Notes: generated by a model from the letters alone, not told the origin. A DNA stretch of 31,378 bases from DATAVB01 sp040414495 (GCA_040414495.1 JBEDUI010000283.1:1-31378); one strand, 5' to 3'. Shown: positions 8,511 through 17,136, counted from the stretch's first letter. A program made the numbers and translations.

Positions 8511-10094
8511 GTGGCGGACATGCGCTTAAGCGAGCAGACGTACGAACCGGTGACGCCGCCGCACCAATCCCCCAGCACGCAGCGTGCGCTCGCCATCACC
8601 GGGCTCGCCTCGGTCGCGTTGGCGATCAGCTTCCTGCTGCTCGGCCCCGGCGGCACCGATCTGTCGGCGCAGTCCGAGCGGGCCGCGTTCGCCGCGCACC
8701 ACGGGCTGACCCCGATCGACTTCAGTTGGTACGGCGGTACGAACCAGTTCGGCTACAGCCTCAGCTCGCAGTTCGTCATGGCGGTGCTCGGCGCCCGGGT
8801 CACCGGAGCGCTGGCCGGTGTCGGTTCCGCGCTCGCGGTCGCCGCGCTGCTGGCCCGGACCGGGGCCAAGCGGCCGGCGCTCGGCGGTGTCGTCGCGGCC
8901 GTATGCATCTTCGCCAACCTGGTCAGCGGCCGGATGACGTACGCGCTCGGGCTCGCGTTCGGCCTGGCCGCCCTACTCGCGCTGACCGACAAGCACCCGC
9001 GACGAAGGTTCGTCCTCGCCGCCATCGCCGCCCTGCTGGCCTCGGCCACCAGCCCGGTGGCCGGTCTCTTCGTCGGGCTCGCCGGCGCCGCGCTCGTCCT
9101 GTCCCGCAAGGTCAAGGACGGGCTCACGCTCGGAATCGCCGCGGTCGTACCGATCGCCGTGGTGAGCGGGATCTTCGGCGAGGGCGGCTGGATGAACATC
9201 AGCGCCGCCGACACCCGGCACGGCGTGGTACTCAGCCTGATCGTGCTGCTACTGGTGCCGTACCGACCGATCCGCATCGGCGCCGGGCTGTCGGCGCTCG
9301 GCATCATCGCCGCCTATCTGGTGCACACCCCGGTCGGGTTGAACGCGATCCGGTTGCCGGTCATGTTCACCATCCCGTTGCTGGTCGCGTTGGTCCGCTG
9401 GAAGCTGGCGATCATCGCGGTCATCGTCGGGTTGGTCTGGTGGTGGGTGCCGCCGGTGCTCACCGGCGATCTGAAGGACGCCGGTACGCCGACCGCGCAG
9501 CAGGGCTATTACGCGCCCCTCATCCACGAGCTGCAGTCGCGTCAGGCCCGGGTCGAGATTCCACCGACCCGGGACTACTGGGAGTCGGTGTACGTCGCGG
9601 ACAAGGTGCCGATCGCCCGCGGCTGGCTGCGGCAGCTCGACATCGGCCGTAACCCGTTGTTCTTCAACGGCTCGCTCACCGCCGATTCGTGGCATCGCTG
9701 GCTGATCGACAATGGCGTGCGGTACGTCGCCTTGCCCGACACAAAGCTGTCCTGGGTGGGCGCCGGCGAGGCCAAGCTGATCCGCGCCGGCCAGCCGTAC
9801 CTGCGTCAGGTCTGGAGCAGCACCCACTGGAAGCTGTACGCCGTAAACGACTCACCCGGCATCGCACAAAACGCGACCGTGCTGCACGCCGACGCCACCT
9901 CGGTCACCATCCGCGCCGACAAGCCCGGCCCCGTACAGGTCCGGCTGCGCTTCAACCGCTGGCTGACCCTCGACCACAAAGGGGCGTGCCTGCGCCCGTC
10001 CGGTCGTTGGAGCACCATGCAGGTCGACCGCCCCGGCACCTACAAGATCAGCAGCGCGCTGCAGTGGAGTCAGTCGGCCCGCTGCTCGGGCTGA
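8511..10094 (+). CDS. Multi-spanning membrane protein with C-terminal soluble domain, function unknown
   Basis: A 527-residue protein with no family I can name firmly. After a short cytoplasmic tail, a first helix (about 25-45) leads to a roughly 40-residue loop containing WYGGTNQFGYS. About ten more hydrophobic segments follow up to residue 315. The rest (about 320-527) is soluble and probably outside the membrane; its end (about 455-520) reads as a small beta-rich domain. This layout resembles GT-C-type membrane glycosyltransferases or YfhO-like proteins, but no catalytic motif is clear. GTG 8511 is chosen because GGGAGGA (8496-8502) lies 8 nt upstream. It is divergent from comEA and converges on degV, overlapping its end by 47 bp. 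Confidence 0.8.
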   Translation: MADMRLSEQTYEPVTPPHQSPSTQRALAITGLASVALAISFLLLGPGGTDLSAQSERAAFAAHHGLTPIDFSWYGGTNQFGYSLSSQFVMAVLGARVTGALAGVGSALAVAALLARTGAKRPALGGVVAAVCIFANLVSGRMTYALGLAFGLAALLALTDKHPRRRFVLAAIAALLASATSPVAGLFVGLAGAALVLSRKVKDGLTLGIAAVVPIAVVSGIFGEGGWMNISAADTRHGVVLSLIVLLLVPYRPIRIGAGLSALGIIAAYLVHTPVGLNAIRLPVMFTIPLLVALVRWKLAIIAVIVGLVWWWVPPVLTGDLKDAGTPTAQQGYYAPLIHELQSRQARVEIPPTRDYWESVYVADKVPIARGWLRQLDIGRNPLFFNGSLTADSWHRWLIDNGVRYVALPDTKLSWVGAGEAKLIRAGQPYLRQVWSSTHWKLYAVNDSPGIAQNATVLHADATSVTIRADKPGPVQVRLRFNRWLTLDHKGACLRPSGRWSTMQVDRPGTYKISSALQWSQSARCSG

Positions 10095-10944
10095 TCACGA
10101 CCCCAACGACACCCGGCCCCACGTGCGCGCCGATGACCGCACCGACCTCGCACACGTACAACTCCCGTACCGCCAACGATGACGACCGCAACGTCTCGAC
10201 CAACTGCCGCGCCCGCTCCGGCGCGCCAAGGTGGTGCACCGCCACGTCGACCTGCCCATCCCCGGCCGCCTCACACGCCAACGCGGCCAGTCGGGCCACC
10301 CCACGCGAGGGCGTCCGTACCCGTTCGGCCGGCACGATCCGCCCGGCCTCCACGTGCAGGATCGGCTTGACCGACAGGGCCGTACCGACCAACGCCCGGG
10401 TCGCGCCGATCCGGCCACCACGGCGCAGGTGTTCCAACGAGTCGAGGTAGAAGATCGTGGTCGTGCCGGCCGCTACCCGACTGGCGACCTCGGCTACCTC
10501 ACTGGCCGACGCGCCCTTGGCTGCTGCCCGGGCCGCGGCCAACGCCGCGAACCCCAGGCCCATCGCGGTCGTGCGCGAGTCGACGACCGTGACCGGTACG
10601 GCGGCCGAACGCGCCGCCACCTCGGCCGCGGCGACCGTGCCGGACAGCTCACCGGACAGGTGCACCGAGACAATCGCCTCAGCCCCAGCGCAGTCCTCGT
10701 ACACAGCGGCCAGCTGAGCCGGAGACGGACGGGACGTGGTGACCCGGGCCCGCCGCTCCAGCGCCGCGACGATGTCGGCCGGCTGTACGTCGACCCCCTC
10801 GGCCCCGGCCACCGCGCCATCCAGTCGCAGCGGTACGACCCGGATGCCGGAAGTCGCCTCCGCTGGGAGGTACGCGGTGGAATCGGTCACAACCGCCACC
10901 CCGGAGGGCGTTGTTGGCCGGAGCCGGCCGGCGCTAGCGGTCAT
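10048..10944 (-). CDS. DegV-family fatty-acid-binding protein
   Basis: A 298-residue DegV-fold protein, the usual length. The hallmarks are present: VAVVTDSTAYLP (16-27), TTSRPSP (69-75), the SVHLSGELSGT segment (93-103), and VDSRTTAMGLG (121-131) before the helical domain. DegV/FakB proteins bind a fatty acid and, where a FakA kinase exists, present it for phosphorylation; no FakA is in this window. ATG 10944 is preferred because it leaves the usual short lead before the first beta strand; ATG 11007 would add 21 residues without family resemblance. No Shine-Dalgarno is obvious. Its last 47 bp overlap the converging membrane-protein gene. The 90-bp gap upstream is shared with the divergent dehydratase. 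Confidence 0.9.
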   Translation of the reverse strand: MTASAGRLRPTTPSGVAVVTDSTAYLPAEATSGIRVVPLRLDGAVAGAEGVDVQPADIVAALERRARVTTSRPSPAQLAAVYEDCAGAEAIVSVHLSGELSGTVAAAEVAARSAAVPVTVVDSRTTAMGLGFAALAAARAAAKGASASEVAEVASRVAAGTTTIFYLDSLEHLRRGGRIGATRALVGTALSVKPILHVEAGRIVPAERVRTPSRGVARLAALACEAAGDGQVDVAVHHLGAPERARQLVETLRSSSLAVRELYVCEVGAVIGAHVGPGVVGVVISPSSGPTDSTAARC

Positions 10945-11034
10945 GTCCGCGAGAGTACGGTGCGCGGCTGCCGCGCGTTCGTATTGAATGTATGCCGTAG
11001 CGGACAATCAGCGTCACGACGCGAGAGGCACATC

Positions 11035-12552
11035 GTGGACTCGGTATTTCACCTGCACCATGACGACGACGTCGCGATCACCCGGACCGATCTGGCCGCC
11101 GGCCAGACGATCGAGGGTGATCTGACGGCCCGCAGCGACGTGCCGCGCGGTCACAAGGTGGCGACCCGGGCCATCGCGGCAGGCGCTCCGGTACACAAGT
11201 ACGGGCAGACGATCGGGTTCGCGACCCGCGACATCGCACCGGGCGAGCACGTGCATTCGCAGAACCTGGAGTTCCGCGAGTTCAGCCGGGAGTACGCCTT
11301 CGGCGTCGACGCCAGGCCGACCGCTTATGTCCCCGAGGCGGAGCGGGCCACCTTCGAGGGGTACGTACGTTCTGACGGCCGGGTCGGCACCCGCAACTAC
11401 GTCGCCGTTTTGACCTCGGTCAACTGCTCGGCCACCGCGGCCAAGCTGATCGCCGAACGCTTCCGCGGCCCGATTCTGGAGCAATACCCGGGCGTCGACG
11501 GTGTGGTGGCGTTGACCCACACGCTGGGTTGCGGCACGGCCGGCGCCGGGAATTACGGCTTCGACGTGTTCCGTCGGACGCTCACCGGATACGCCAACCA
11601 TCCCAACATCGTCGGCGTGCTGGCGTTGGGCCTGGGCTGCGAGGTTAACCAGATCAATGACCTGATCAACGGCTGGGAAATGCCGCCGGACCGCCCGTTG
11701 TCGTGGATGACGATCCAGGAGCTGGGCGGGACGCGGAAGACGGTGGCCGAGGGCGAGGCCCGGATCCGCGACATGCTCAGCCACGCCTCCGGTCTGAAGC
11801 GCCAGACGGTCCCGGCCAGCAAGCTGGTGCTGGGCATGGAGTGCGGCGGCTCGGACGGGTACTCGGGCATCACCGCCAACCCGGCTCTCGGCGCGGCGGC
11901 CGACCTGTTGATCCGTAACGGCGGCATCGCCGCGTTCGGGGAGACGACCGAGATCTACGGCGCCGAGCACCTGCTGACCCGGCGGGCCGCCTCCCGTGCG
12001 GTCGGCGAGAAGCTGGTCGCCCGTATCCGGTGGTGGGAGGAGCACGTCAAGCGGGACGGGACGTCGATCGACAACAACCCCTCGCCCGGCAACAAGGCCG
12101 GTGGGCTCACCACGATCCTGGAGAAGTCCCTCGGCGCGGCGGCCAAGGGCGGTACGACCGCGCTGGCCGATGTGGTCGAGTACGCCGAGCCGCTGACCAC
12201 GCCGGGCCTGATTTTCATGGACACCCCTGGCTACGACCCGGTCAACGCAACAGGTCTGGTCGCAGGTGGTGCGACGGTCATGTGTTTCACCACCGGCCGC
12301 GGCTCGGTATTTGGTTGCAAGCCGACCCCGTCGCTCAAACTGGCCACGAATACGCCGATGTACGAGCACATGTCTGAGGACATGGACCTGAATTGCGGTG
12401 TGGTCGCCGACGGCGAGAAAACGGTCGGGGAAATGGGTCAGGTCATTTTCGATCGAATTCTGGAAACCGCGTCCGGTAAGCAGACTCTGAGCGAGGAACT
12501 CGGTTTCGGCGACGAGGAATTCGCACCGTGGAGTCTCGCCACAACGGTCTGA
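11035..12552 (+). CDS. UxaA/GarD-family sugar-acid dehydratase (altronate dehydratase-like)
   Basis: A 505-residue protein, close to E. coli UxaA in length. An N-terminal SAF domain (about 10-78; FHLHHDDDVAI start) is joined to the catalytic UxaA domain, with GYVRSDGRVGTRNY at 109-122, Cys131 (VNCSA) and Cys166 (LGCGTAG) as likely iron or substrate residues. Family members remove water from altronate or galactarate. No uronate isomerase, altronate oxidoreductase or KDG kinase gene is in this window, so the substrate is open; altronate or galactarate is the family default. GTG 11035 has GAGAGG (11023-11028) 6 nt upstream and removes a long, low-quality N-terminal extension. The kinase gene that follows overlaps its end by 25 nt. 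Confidence 0.88.
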   Translation: MDSVFHLHHDDDVAITRTDLAAGQTIEGDLTARSDVPRGHKVATRAIAAGAPVHKYGQTIGFATRDIAPGEHVHSQNLEFREFSREYAFGVDARPTAYVPEAERATFEGYVRSDGRVGTRNYVAVLTSVNCSATAAKLIAERFRGPILEQYPGVDGVVALTHTLGCGTAGAGNYGFDVFRRTLTGYANHPNIVGVLALGLGCEVNQINDLINGWEMPPDRPLSWMTIQELGGTRKTVAEGEARIRDMLSHASGLKRQTVPASKLVLGMECGGSDGYSGITANPALGAAADLLIRNGGIAAFGETTEIYGAEHLLTRRAASRAVGEKLVARIRWWEEHVKRDGTSIDNNPSPGNKAGGLTTILEKSLGAAAKGGTTALADVVEYAEPLTTPGLIFMDTPGYDPVNATGLVAGGATVMCFTTGRGSVFGCKPTPSLKLATNTPMYEHMSEDMDLNCGVVADGEKTVGEMGQVIFDRILETASGKQTLSEELGFGDEEFAPWSLATTV

Positions 12553-13466
12553 CCGTACCGCTGCTGGTACGGCAAAAGGCGCTGGCCCAGGGTGCGGCCG
12601 GGCAGCAGTGGCTGCGGGATTTGCCTATGCTGCTTGATGATTTGGCCTCTGAATGGGATCTGACTCTCGGCGACGTGTTGGCCGGTGGCTCCGAGTCGTG
12701 CGTCCTCGCCGCGACGACAGGTGCCGGCGACGCGGTCGTGCTGAAGGTCGCGTTGCCGGCCAATACCGGGTTCGAGCGGGAGGTGGCGACGCTGGCCGCG
12801 GCCAATGGCGTCAGCTATCCGCGGCTGTTGGCCCGCGATGAGGACCGGCGCGCGATTGTGCTGGACCGGCTCGGTCCGGCGCTGCGTACGCTCGGATTTT
12901 CCATCGCGCAGCAACAGACGATTATCTGCCGGACGTTGCGCGAAGCCTGGCGGATGCCGGCCGATCTCCGGCTGTCCTCCGGGGCGGAGAAAGCGGCCTC
13001 GCTGCAGGAGTTCATCGCCGCGACGTGGGTCGAGTTGGGTCGGCCGTGTCCGCGTCGGATTGTGGATCGGGCGCTGCGACACGCCGAGGCGCGGCGGTGC
13101 GCGTACGACCCGGATTCCGCGGTGCTGGCGCACGGCGACCCGCACAGCTCGAATGTGCTGCGGGATCCGTCCGTCCACACGCGATTCCGCCTGATCGATC
13201 CGGATGGCCTGTACTGCGAGCCGGCCTACGACGTCGGTGTTCTTATGCGGGACTGGAGCGAGGCATTGCTGGCCGCTGCAGACCCGGTGCGGCTGGGACG
13301 GGAATGGTGCGTCCGACTCAGCCAACTATCCACAGTGGATGCTCAGGCCATCTGGGAATGGGGCTACACCGAGCGCGTATCGACCGGGCTGTTCTGTCTG
13401 CAATTCGGGGCGGTGGACATGGGTACGGACATGCTTCGGATCGCCGACGCGTGGGCCGGCGTGTGA
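12528..13466 (+). CDS. APH(6)/hydroxyurea kinase-like aminoglycoside phosphotransferase
   Basis: A 312-residue APH-fold kinase. The N-lobe has Lys73 (VVLKVALP) for ATP and Glu84 as its likely partner. The catalytic loop is HGDPHSSNVL at 202-211 and the metal-binding loop is LIDPDG at 222-227, followed by EPAYDVGVLMRDW. This last string and the WGYTERVSTGL C-terminal part match the streptomycin 6-kinase / hydroxyurea phosphotransferase family (APH_6_hur) better than other APH families. Whether it confers resistance cannot be told from sequence; many soil actinomycetes carry such genes silently. GTG 12528 lies within the end of the dehydratase gene, giving a 25-nt overlap and probable co-transcription. 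Confidence 0.82.
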   Translation: MESRHNGLTVPLLVRQKALAQGAAGQQWLRDLPMLLDDLASEWDLTLGDVLAGGSESCVLAATTGAGDAVVLKVALPANTGFEREVATLAAANGVSYPRLLARDEDRRAIVLDRLGPALRTLGFSIAQQQTIICRTLREAWRMPADLRLSSGAEKAASLQEFIAATWVELGRPCPRRIVDRALRHAEARRCAYDPDSAVLAHGDPHSSNVLRDPSVHTRFRLIDPDGLYCEPAYDVGVLMRDWSEALLAAADPVRLGREWCVRLSQLSTVDAQAIWEWGYTERVSTGLFCLQFGAVDMGTDMLRIADAWAGV

Positions 13467-13483
13467 GTCAAAGGTGTGAGTCA
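13461..13483. repeat. Direct repeat GTGTGAGTCA x2 spanning two converging stop codons
   Basis: Copies lie at 13461-13470 and 13474-13483, a 13-bp period. The first contains the stop of the APH gene and the second the stop of the Nudix gene read from the other strand. It looks like a small local duplication. Confidence 0.7.
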
Positions 13484-13936
13484 GAATCCGAATGTGGTGA
13501 TCGAGGCCAATGAGCCGTTCCGGACCGCGTCCAGCACGTACCGTTCGTGCGGCACTACCGGATCGGGCAGCGCGTCGAGCGGGAACCACCGCAGGTCGGC
13601 CGCCTTCTCCGGTTCCTGCAGCCGCGGCTCCCCCGACCAACGCGAGCAGGAAAAGAAGAAATCGACCCGTTCATCAAGCGGATCGTGGTCCTGCTGGGTG
13701 CGGTGCATGCCGGACAACGGGATGAGATCGGATTCCTCAATGGACACACCCAATTCCTCGACCGCCTCCCGGCGCGCGGCCTGCAGAACCGACTCGCCCA
13801 CCTCGACGTGCCCGGCCGCCGCGCACGCCCAATGCCCATCCATATAGCCGGTGCCCTGCCGTAACTGCAACAGCACCTCGTCGCCACGCCGGAAAAGTAC
13901 GTACGCCGCAGGCACAATGCGAAAACGATCGGTCAT
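13481..13936 (-). CDS. NUDIX hydrolase
   Basis: A 151-residue protein with a complete Nudix box at residues 42-64: Gly42, Glu48, Arg56-Glu57, Glu60-Glu61 and Gly63, in the pattern GX5EX7REUXEEXGU. It would cleave a nucleoside diphosphate linked to another group, with Mg2+; the compound is unknown. The box is preceded by GYMDGHWACAAAGH, common in Nudix enzymes of the ADP-ribose / dNTP-clean-up type. ATG 13936 gives the natural start (MTDRFRIVPAAYVLF); upstream ATG 13984 would run into the preceding gene. It sits 13 nt after the stop of the P-loop kinase, so the two are likely one operon. Confidence 0.9.
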   Translation of the reverse strand: MTDRFRIVPAAYVLFRRGDEVLLQLRQGTGYMDGHWACAAAGHVEVGESVLQAARREAVEELGVSIEESDLIPLSGMHRTQQDHDPLDERVDFFFSCSRWSGEPRLQEPEKAADLRWFPLDALPDPVVPHERYVLDAVRNGSLASITTFGF

Positions 13937-13949
13937 GCCAAGCAGCCTG

Positions 13950-14450
13950 TCAGACGCCGATCTCCTGGCGTACTTGGGCCACACAGGAATCCAGCGACCG
14001 ACCGGCGGTGTCCAACACCGTGTGTTCGCCGGCCCACGGTTCGTATTCGCGGTCGAGGATTTGCTGCCAGGTCGGCCCGGTCAGGTCCTCGATATCGATG
14101 GTCCTGGTGGTGGCGCGCTGCCGGTGCTCGGTTTCGTCGGAACAGATGACCTCGATCTCGACTGCGGCCCGGCCGGTCCGTTCGGCCACCGACCGCCAGG
14201 CCGCCCGGGTCACCTCAAGCGGGTTCACCGACTCGGCGATCACGCTGAGCCCCAAGCGCAGTTGGTCCTCGGCCACGGCGTAGCCAACGCTGTACCCGAC
14301 GGGGCCAAGCGGGTGCGATCCCCCACCTGAGCGCACGATCGCCTGCTCGATGGTGTCGATACGCAGATGCGCGGCGCCGATTTCCCGCGCCAATGCCCGG
14401 GCGATCGTAGTTTTCCCCGCGGCCGGAAGCCCACCGATAATGATCAGCAC
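13950..14450 (-). CDS. P-loop (AAA_33-type) small-molecule kinase
   Basis: A 166-residue P-loop NTPase. The start MLIIIGGLPAAGKTTIARALARE places the Walker A loop (GLPAAGKT, residues 7-14) directly at the N-terminus, as in nucleoside, chloramphenicol and zeta-toxin-like kinases. HLRIDTIEQAI supplies the expected acidic substrate residue, and the RATTRTIDI region the lid arginines. The substrate is not evident. GTG 14450 is preferred because AGAAAGGA (14467-14460) lies 9 nt upstream; ATG 14525 or 14570 would add 25-40 residues without domain character. It lies just upstream of the Nudix gene. A zeta-toxin reading is weak because no antitoxin-like neighbour is present. Confidence 0.78.
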   Translation of the reverse strand: MLIIIGGLPAAGKTTIARALAREIGAAHLRIDTIEQAIVRSGGGSHPLGPVGYSVGYAVAEDQLRLGLSVIAESVNPLEVTRAAWRSVAERTGRAAVEIEVICSDETEHRQRATTRTIDIEDLTGPTWQQILDREYEPWAGEHTVLDTAGRSLDSCVAQVRQEIGV

Positions 14451-14877
14451 CTGCCCGAATCCTTTCTCGACTACCGTTGGCCCGACAGCCAACTCCGCCG
14501 GAGCGGCACTGTCAATGTGGATCATCGCGCGTTTCGCTTTTTGTGGTCGGTACGCACCAAGCGCCGACACGGTTCATGCGCCGGATTTGCGGCCGATCGA
14601 GGTCTCGTCGTTCCGCTCGTTCCGCTCGCGTGTCAACCGTCCACCGCGAATTGGTGCGGCATTCTCAAACATCCTGCCTGCGTGACACACCGTTCGCAGA
14701 TGGTCGTGTAATCGCCGGATCACTTATGTGGCGCGGATTGTGACGTGTTGGTAACCAGTAGTAATTCTTTCTGGCGACTCCTCCGCGGGCCCAGAATTGT
14801 CGGTGGGTAATGCCGGCAGCTGGCTGCGCATGTTTTTGCTTTGCCAGCCGGCAGGGCCGTCTGCCAGATTCAACGTC
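14451..14877. other. Intergenic region between divergent kinase genes
   Basis: This 427-bp stretch holds no convincing gene or RNA. The sequence GTTCCGCTC occurs twice in a row around 14625. Near its right end are an interrupted hairpin and a promoter, listed separately. If the left gene starts at ATG 14570, the stretch shrinks by 120 bp. Confidence 0.5.
14812..14870 (+). promoter_or_regulatory. Promoter with overlapping hairpin before the APH-family kinase
   Basis: TTGCCA (14841-14846) and CAGATT (14865-14870) are separated by 18 bp and end 7 nt before ATG 14878, which would make the transcript leaderless. The -35 lies in the right arm of an interrupted inverted repeat: GCCGGC (14812-14817) plus TGGC (14821-14824) pair with GCCA-GCCGGC (14843-14852) around an 18-nt loop and a 3-nt bulge. 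Confidence 0.4.
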
Positions 14878-15834
14878 ATGTCAGCGGATATGCTGTGGCG
14901 GCGGTTCTTTCGCGAACGCGGCATTCCCGGCCCGGTGCGCCGGCGGCGGCTGGATGGCGGCGAGGTCAACGACAATTGGCGCGCCGAGTCGAACGGGCAC
15001 ACCTGGGTGCTACGGCATTATCGGCGTACCGCCGACCCGGCCGCGATCGACTGCGAACTGGCCGCGGTCGAGGTGTTGGGGCAACGCGGATTTCCCACGC
15101 CAACACCGGTTCGGGCCACCGACGGCCGGCGCTGGGACACGGTGGCCGACCGACCGGCGGCGCTGTTCAGCTTCGCCGACGGCAGCCATCCGCCGCAGCG
15201 ACCGGGCGGCTACGGCTCGCTGGATCTCGACCTGGGTATACAGGCGGCCCGGGTCGCGGCCCAGATGCACATCACGCTGCTGGATACCGCCCTGCCCGGC
15301 CGGCGTTCGGTGGAACAAGAACCGTGGCGCTACATTGGCGCGTTCCTGGCCAGCGCTCAAGCAACCGACCCCTTCTTCGCCGAGCTGATAAGACCGTTGC
15401 GGAATATCCACGCGCGATTGGCCCCGATGTACGAATCACCGGACGGTATTCCGGCCGGGCTGATCCACAACGACATCACGCCGACGAATATCCTTGTGGA
15501 CCAGCACGGCGGCATCGCGGCGTTGTTGGATTTCGACGACAGCCTGCAGACATTTCTCGGCTACGAACTCGGCCCCATTGTCGGCAGTTTCGGCTGTGAC
15601 GAACAGCGCCGGATTGACCGCGGCAAGGTCGAATCCCTCGTGGCGGCGTACGACACGGTCCGGCCGTTCACGCCCGTCGAACGCGATCGAGTCCCCGATC
15701 TGCTGACCGCACAGGCCGGCGCCCAAGGGCTACACGTGTTAACCTATTGGCTCAAGCTTGGTCGCACCGACGTTTCGGTCGCCGACAGCTACAGTGCGCG
15801 GCATTTCCTGGAGCTCAGCGATATCACGCGCTGA
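14878..15834 (+). CDS. APH-fold phosphotransferase (homoserine kinase II-like)
   Basis: A 318-residue choline/aminoglycoside-kinase-fold protein. The ATP-binding lobe has GGEVNDNWRAE (28-38) and VLRHYRR (44-50). The Brenner-type catalytic loop is IHNDITPTNIL (196-206), with Asp199 and Asn204, and the metal loop is LLDFDDS (216-222). The HND rather than HGD motif and the LDFDD loop are common in homoserine kinase II, methylthioribose kinase and related small-molecule kinases; the substrate is unknown. ATG 14878 has no Shine-Dalgarno, but a promoter ending 7 nt upstream suggests a leaderless start; an ATG at 14797 would lie upstream of that promoter. The last 11 bp overlap the converging hydrolase gene. 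Confidence 0.82.
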   Translation: MSADMLWRRFFRERGIPGPVRRRRLDGGEVNDNWRAESNGHTWVLRHYRRTADPAAIDCELAAVEVLGQRGFPTPTPVRATDGRRWDTVADRPAALFSFADGSHPPQRPGGYGSLDLDLGIQAARVAAQMHITLLDTALPGRRSVEQEPWRYIGAFLASAQATDPFFAELIRPLRNIHARLAPMYESPDGIPAGLIHNDITPTNILVDQHGGIAALLDFDDSLQTFLGYELGPIVGSFGCDEQRRIDRGKVESLVAAYDTVRPFTPVERDRVPDLLTAQAGAQGLHVLTYWLKLGRTDVSVADSYSARHFLELSDITR

Positions 15835-16669
15835 GAAATCGGCGCAGCTGGCCGACCCATTCCTCCGGTCGCTCGAAATGCGCCATGTGCGCCGCATTAC
15901 GGATCACCGCGAGCTCGGTATGCGGCGCAGCCGAATGCAGCCTTTCCGCCGCCGTCAGTGGAAATCCCAGGTCCTTTTCGCCGTGCAGAATCAAGGTCGG
16001 TTTACGATCCCGGCGCAGAATCGCCGCCGAATCAGCCGGCCGCGCCGGACCGAGCAGCCCGGCCTCGTACGGCGGCAACCAGTCGCCGGAGAACCGTACA
16101 TTCGCCAACACCCGACGCCACGCCGGAACCAGGCCCAGATCCCAGACGTGCAGCGCCGCACTGTTCAGCGCGTCCTCCCGGGTCCGGGTCAATGGATCCA
16201 GCCGCGGATCGCCGAAATCGGGGCCAGCACCGGCCCGGCGGGCTCGTTCGGCGTCCAGCACCGGATCCAGATCGGTTGCGCCGTAGCCAGACGCGGAGGC
16301 GAGCACCAACCGCCGTACCTGCCGCGGATGCCGATCCAACAGCCGCAACGCCAAAGCGCCGCCGTAGGAAAACCCGAGAATGTCAACCGACTCGTATCCC
16401 AGCCGGTCGATCAGACGCGACAGATCCTCGGCCGCCAGTTCGTGGCCATACGCCGCGATCGGCAGGTCCCGGCTGCTGCGGCCACAACCGCGCAGATCAA
16501 GGAGAATCACCCGCCGGATATCGGCCAGCATTCCGACCGCCGGCAACAGATACGAATGATCCCAACTCGGCCCACCATGCACGACCAGCAGCGGCGGCAG
16601 CTCCGGCGCACCGAGACAGCGGACGTACAACGCAACGTCGCCAACATCGATCAGGCCCTCGCGATGCAT
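15824..16669 (-). CDS. Alpha/beta-hydrolase, proline iminopeptidase-like
   Basis: A 281-residue soluble alpha/beta-hydrolase. The oxyanion loop HGGPSWDHSY is at 31-40, the nucleophile elbow GFSYGG at 99-104 (Ser101), and the probable acid and base are Asp233 (HGEKD) and His261 (NAAHMAHFERPEEW). HGGP with DLRGCGRS is typical of the proline iminopeptidase / epoxide hydrolase-like group, but many members have other esterase-type activities. A cap domain lies at about 135-215. ATG 16669 lies 3 nt after the stop of the acetyltransferase gene, so the two form an operon. Its end overlaps the converging kinase by 11 bp. Confidence 0.87.
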   Translation of the reverse strand: MHREGLIDVGDVALYVRCLGAPELPPLLVVHGGPSWDHSYLLPAVGMLADIRRVILLDLRGCGRSSRDLPIAAYGHELAAEDLSRLIDRLGYESVDILGFSYGGALALRLLDRHPRQVRRLVLASASGYGATDLDPVLDAERARRAGAGPDFGDPRLDPLTRTREDALNSAALHVWDLGLVPAWRRVLANVRFSGDWLPPYEAGLLGPARPADSAAILRRDRKPTLILHGEKDLGFPLTAAERLHSAAPHTELAVIRNAAHMAHFERPEEWVGQLRRFLSA

Positions 16670-16672
16670 GAT

Positions 16673-17134
16673 CTATCGCACCAGCCGGTAGGTCAGCAAC
16701 GGCGGGTGTGGCGGGGCGGCCGACCGTCCCGGCGGGCCGTATTGCTGCCAGCCGCGCCGTTCGTAGAATTCGCGGGCGACCGCATTGTCCCGCAGCACCA
16801 GTAATTCGGCCGTGTCACCCAATTCGTCCACTGCCCAATCGTGCAACATGCTGCCGATGTGGTGCCGTTGCGCCTCGGGAAGAACGAGGAGCCGCAGCAT
16901 CAACGGTGGATCAACACTCACCGTCCCGACCGCGGCACCGTCCACTTCGGCCACCACGGTCCGCGCCGTTTCGGAGGCCAGCAAACTTCTCCATTCACTC
17001 AGCGCCGTTTGCTCGGGAAACGGGTATTCGTCGGCGTCAAAGATATGTGCGTAAGCCGTCTGCAACGTGCGCCGTTCGATATCGAGCAGCAATTGTGCAT
17101 CGGCCGTCGTCGCGGGCCGCAGGTGAATCACCAC
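16673..17134 (-). CDS. GNAT-family N-acetyltransferase
   Basis: A 153-residue GNAT domain: HLRPATTADAQLLLDIE at the start, RLLVLPEAQRHHIGSMLHDWA (81-101) as the acetyl-CoA-binding strand and loop, and NAVAREFYERRGW (117-129) at the C-terminal end. In the pyrophosphate loop the first glycine of the usual R/QxxGxG/A is a histidine (Arg90-His91-His92-Ile93-Gly94), so cofactor binding could be altered. GTG 17134 and GTG 17131 are both possible; neither has a good Shine-Dalgarno. It is the first gene of a two-gene operon with the alpha/beta-hydrolase and diverges from the methyltransferase across a palindrome. Confidence 0.84.
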   Translation of the reverse strand: MVIHLRPATTADAQLLLDIERRTLQTAYAHIFDADEYPFPEQTALSEWRSLLASETARTVVAEVDGAAVGTVSVDPPLMLRLLVLPEAQRHHIGSMLHDWAVDELGDTAELLVLRDNAVAREFYERRGWQQYGPPGRSAAPPHPPLLTYRLVR

Positions 17135-17136
17135 GT

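Noticed and set aside
10231..11034. N-terminal extension of the UxaA-type gene
   Set aside because: It is antisense to degV, has no domain character, and GTG 11035 has a good Shine-Dalgarno and the normal SAF-domain start.
13950..14570. Zeta-toxin / antitoxin module
   Set aside because: The P-loop kinase has no small antitoxin-like neighbour and resembles general small-molecule kinases as much as zeta toxin.
14571..14796. tRNA or small RNA gene in the intergenic gap
   Set aside because: No cloverleaf or conserved T-loop sequence could be found on either strand.
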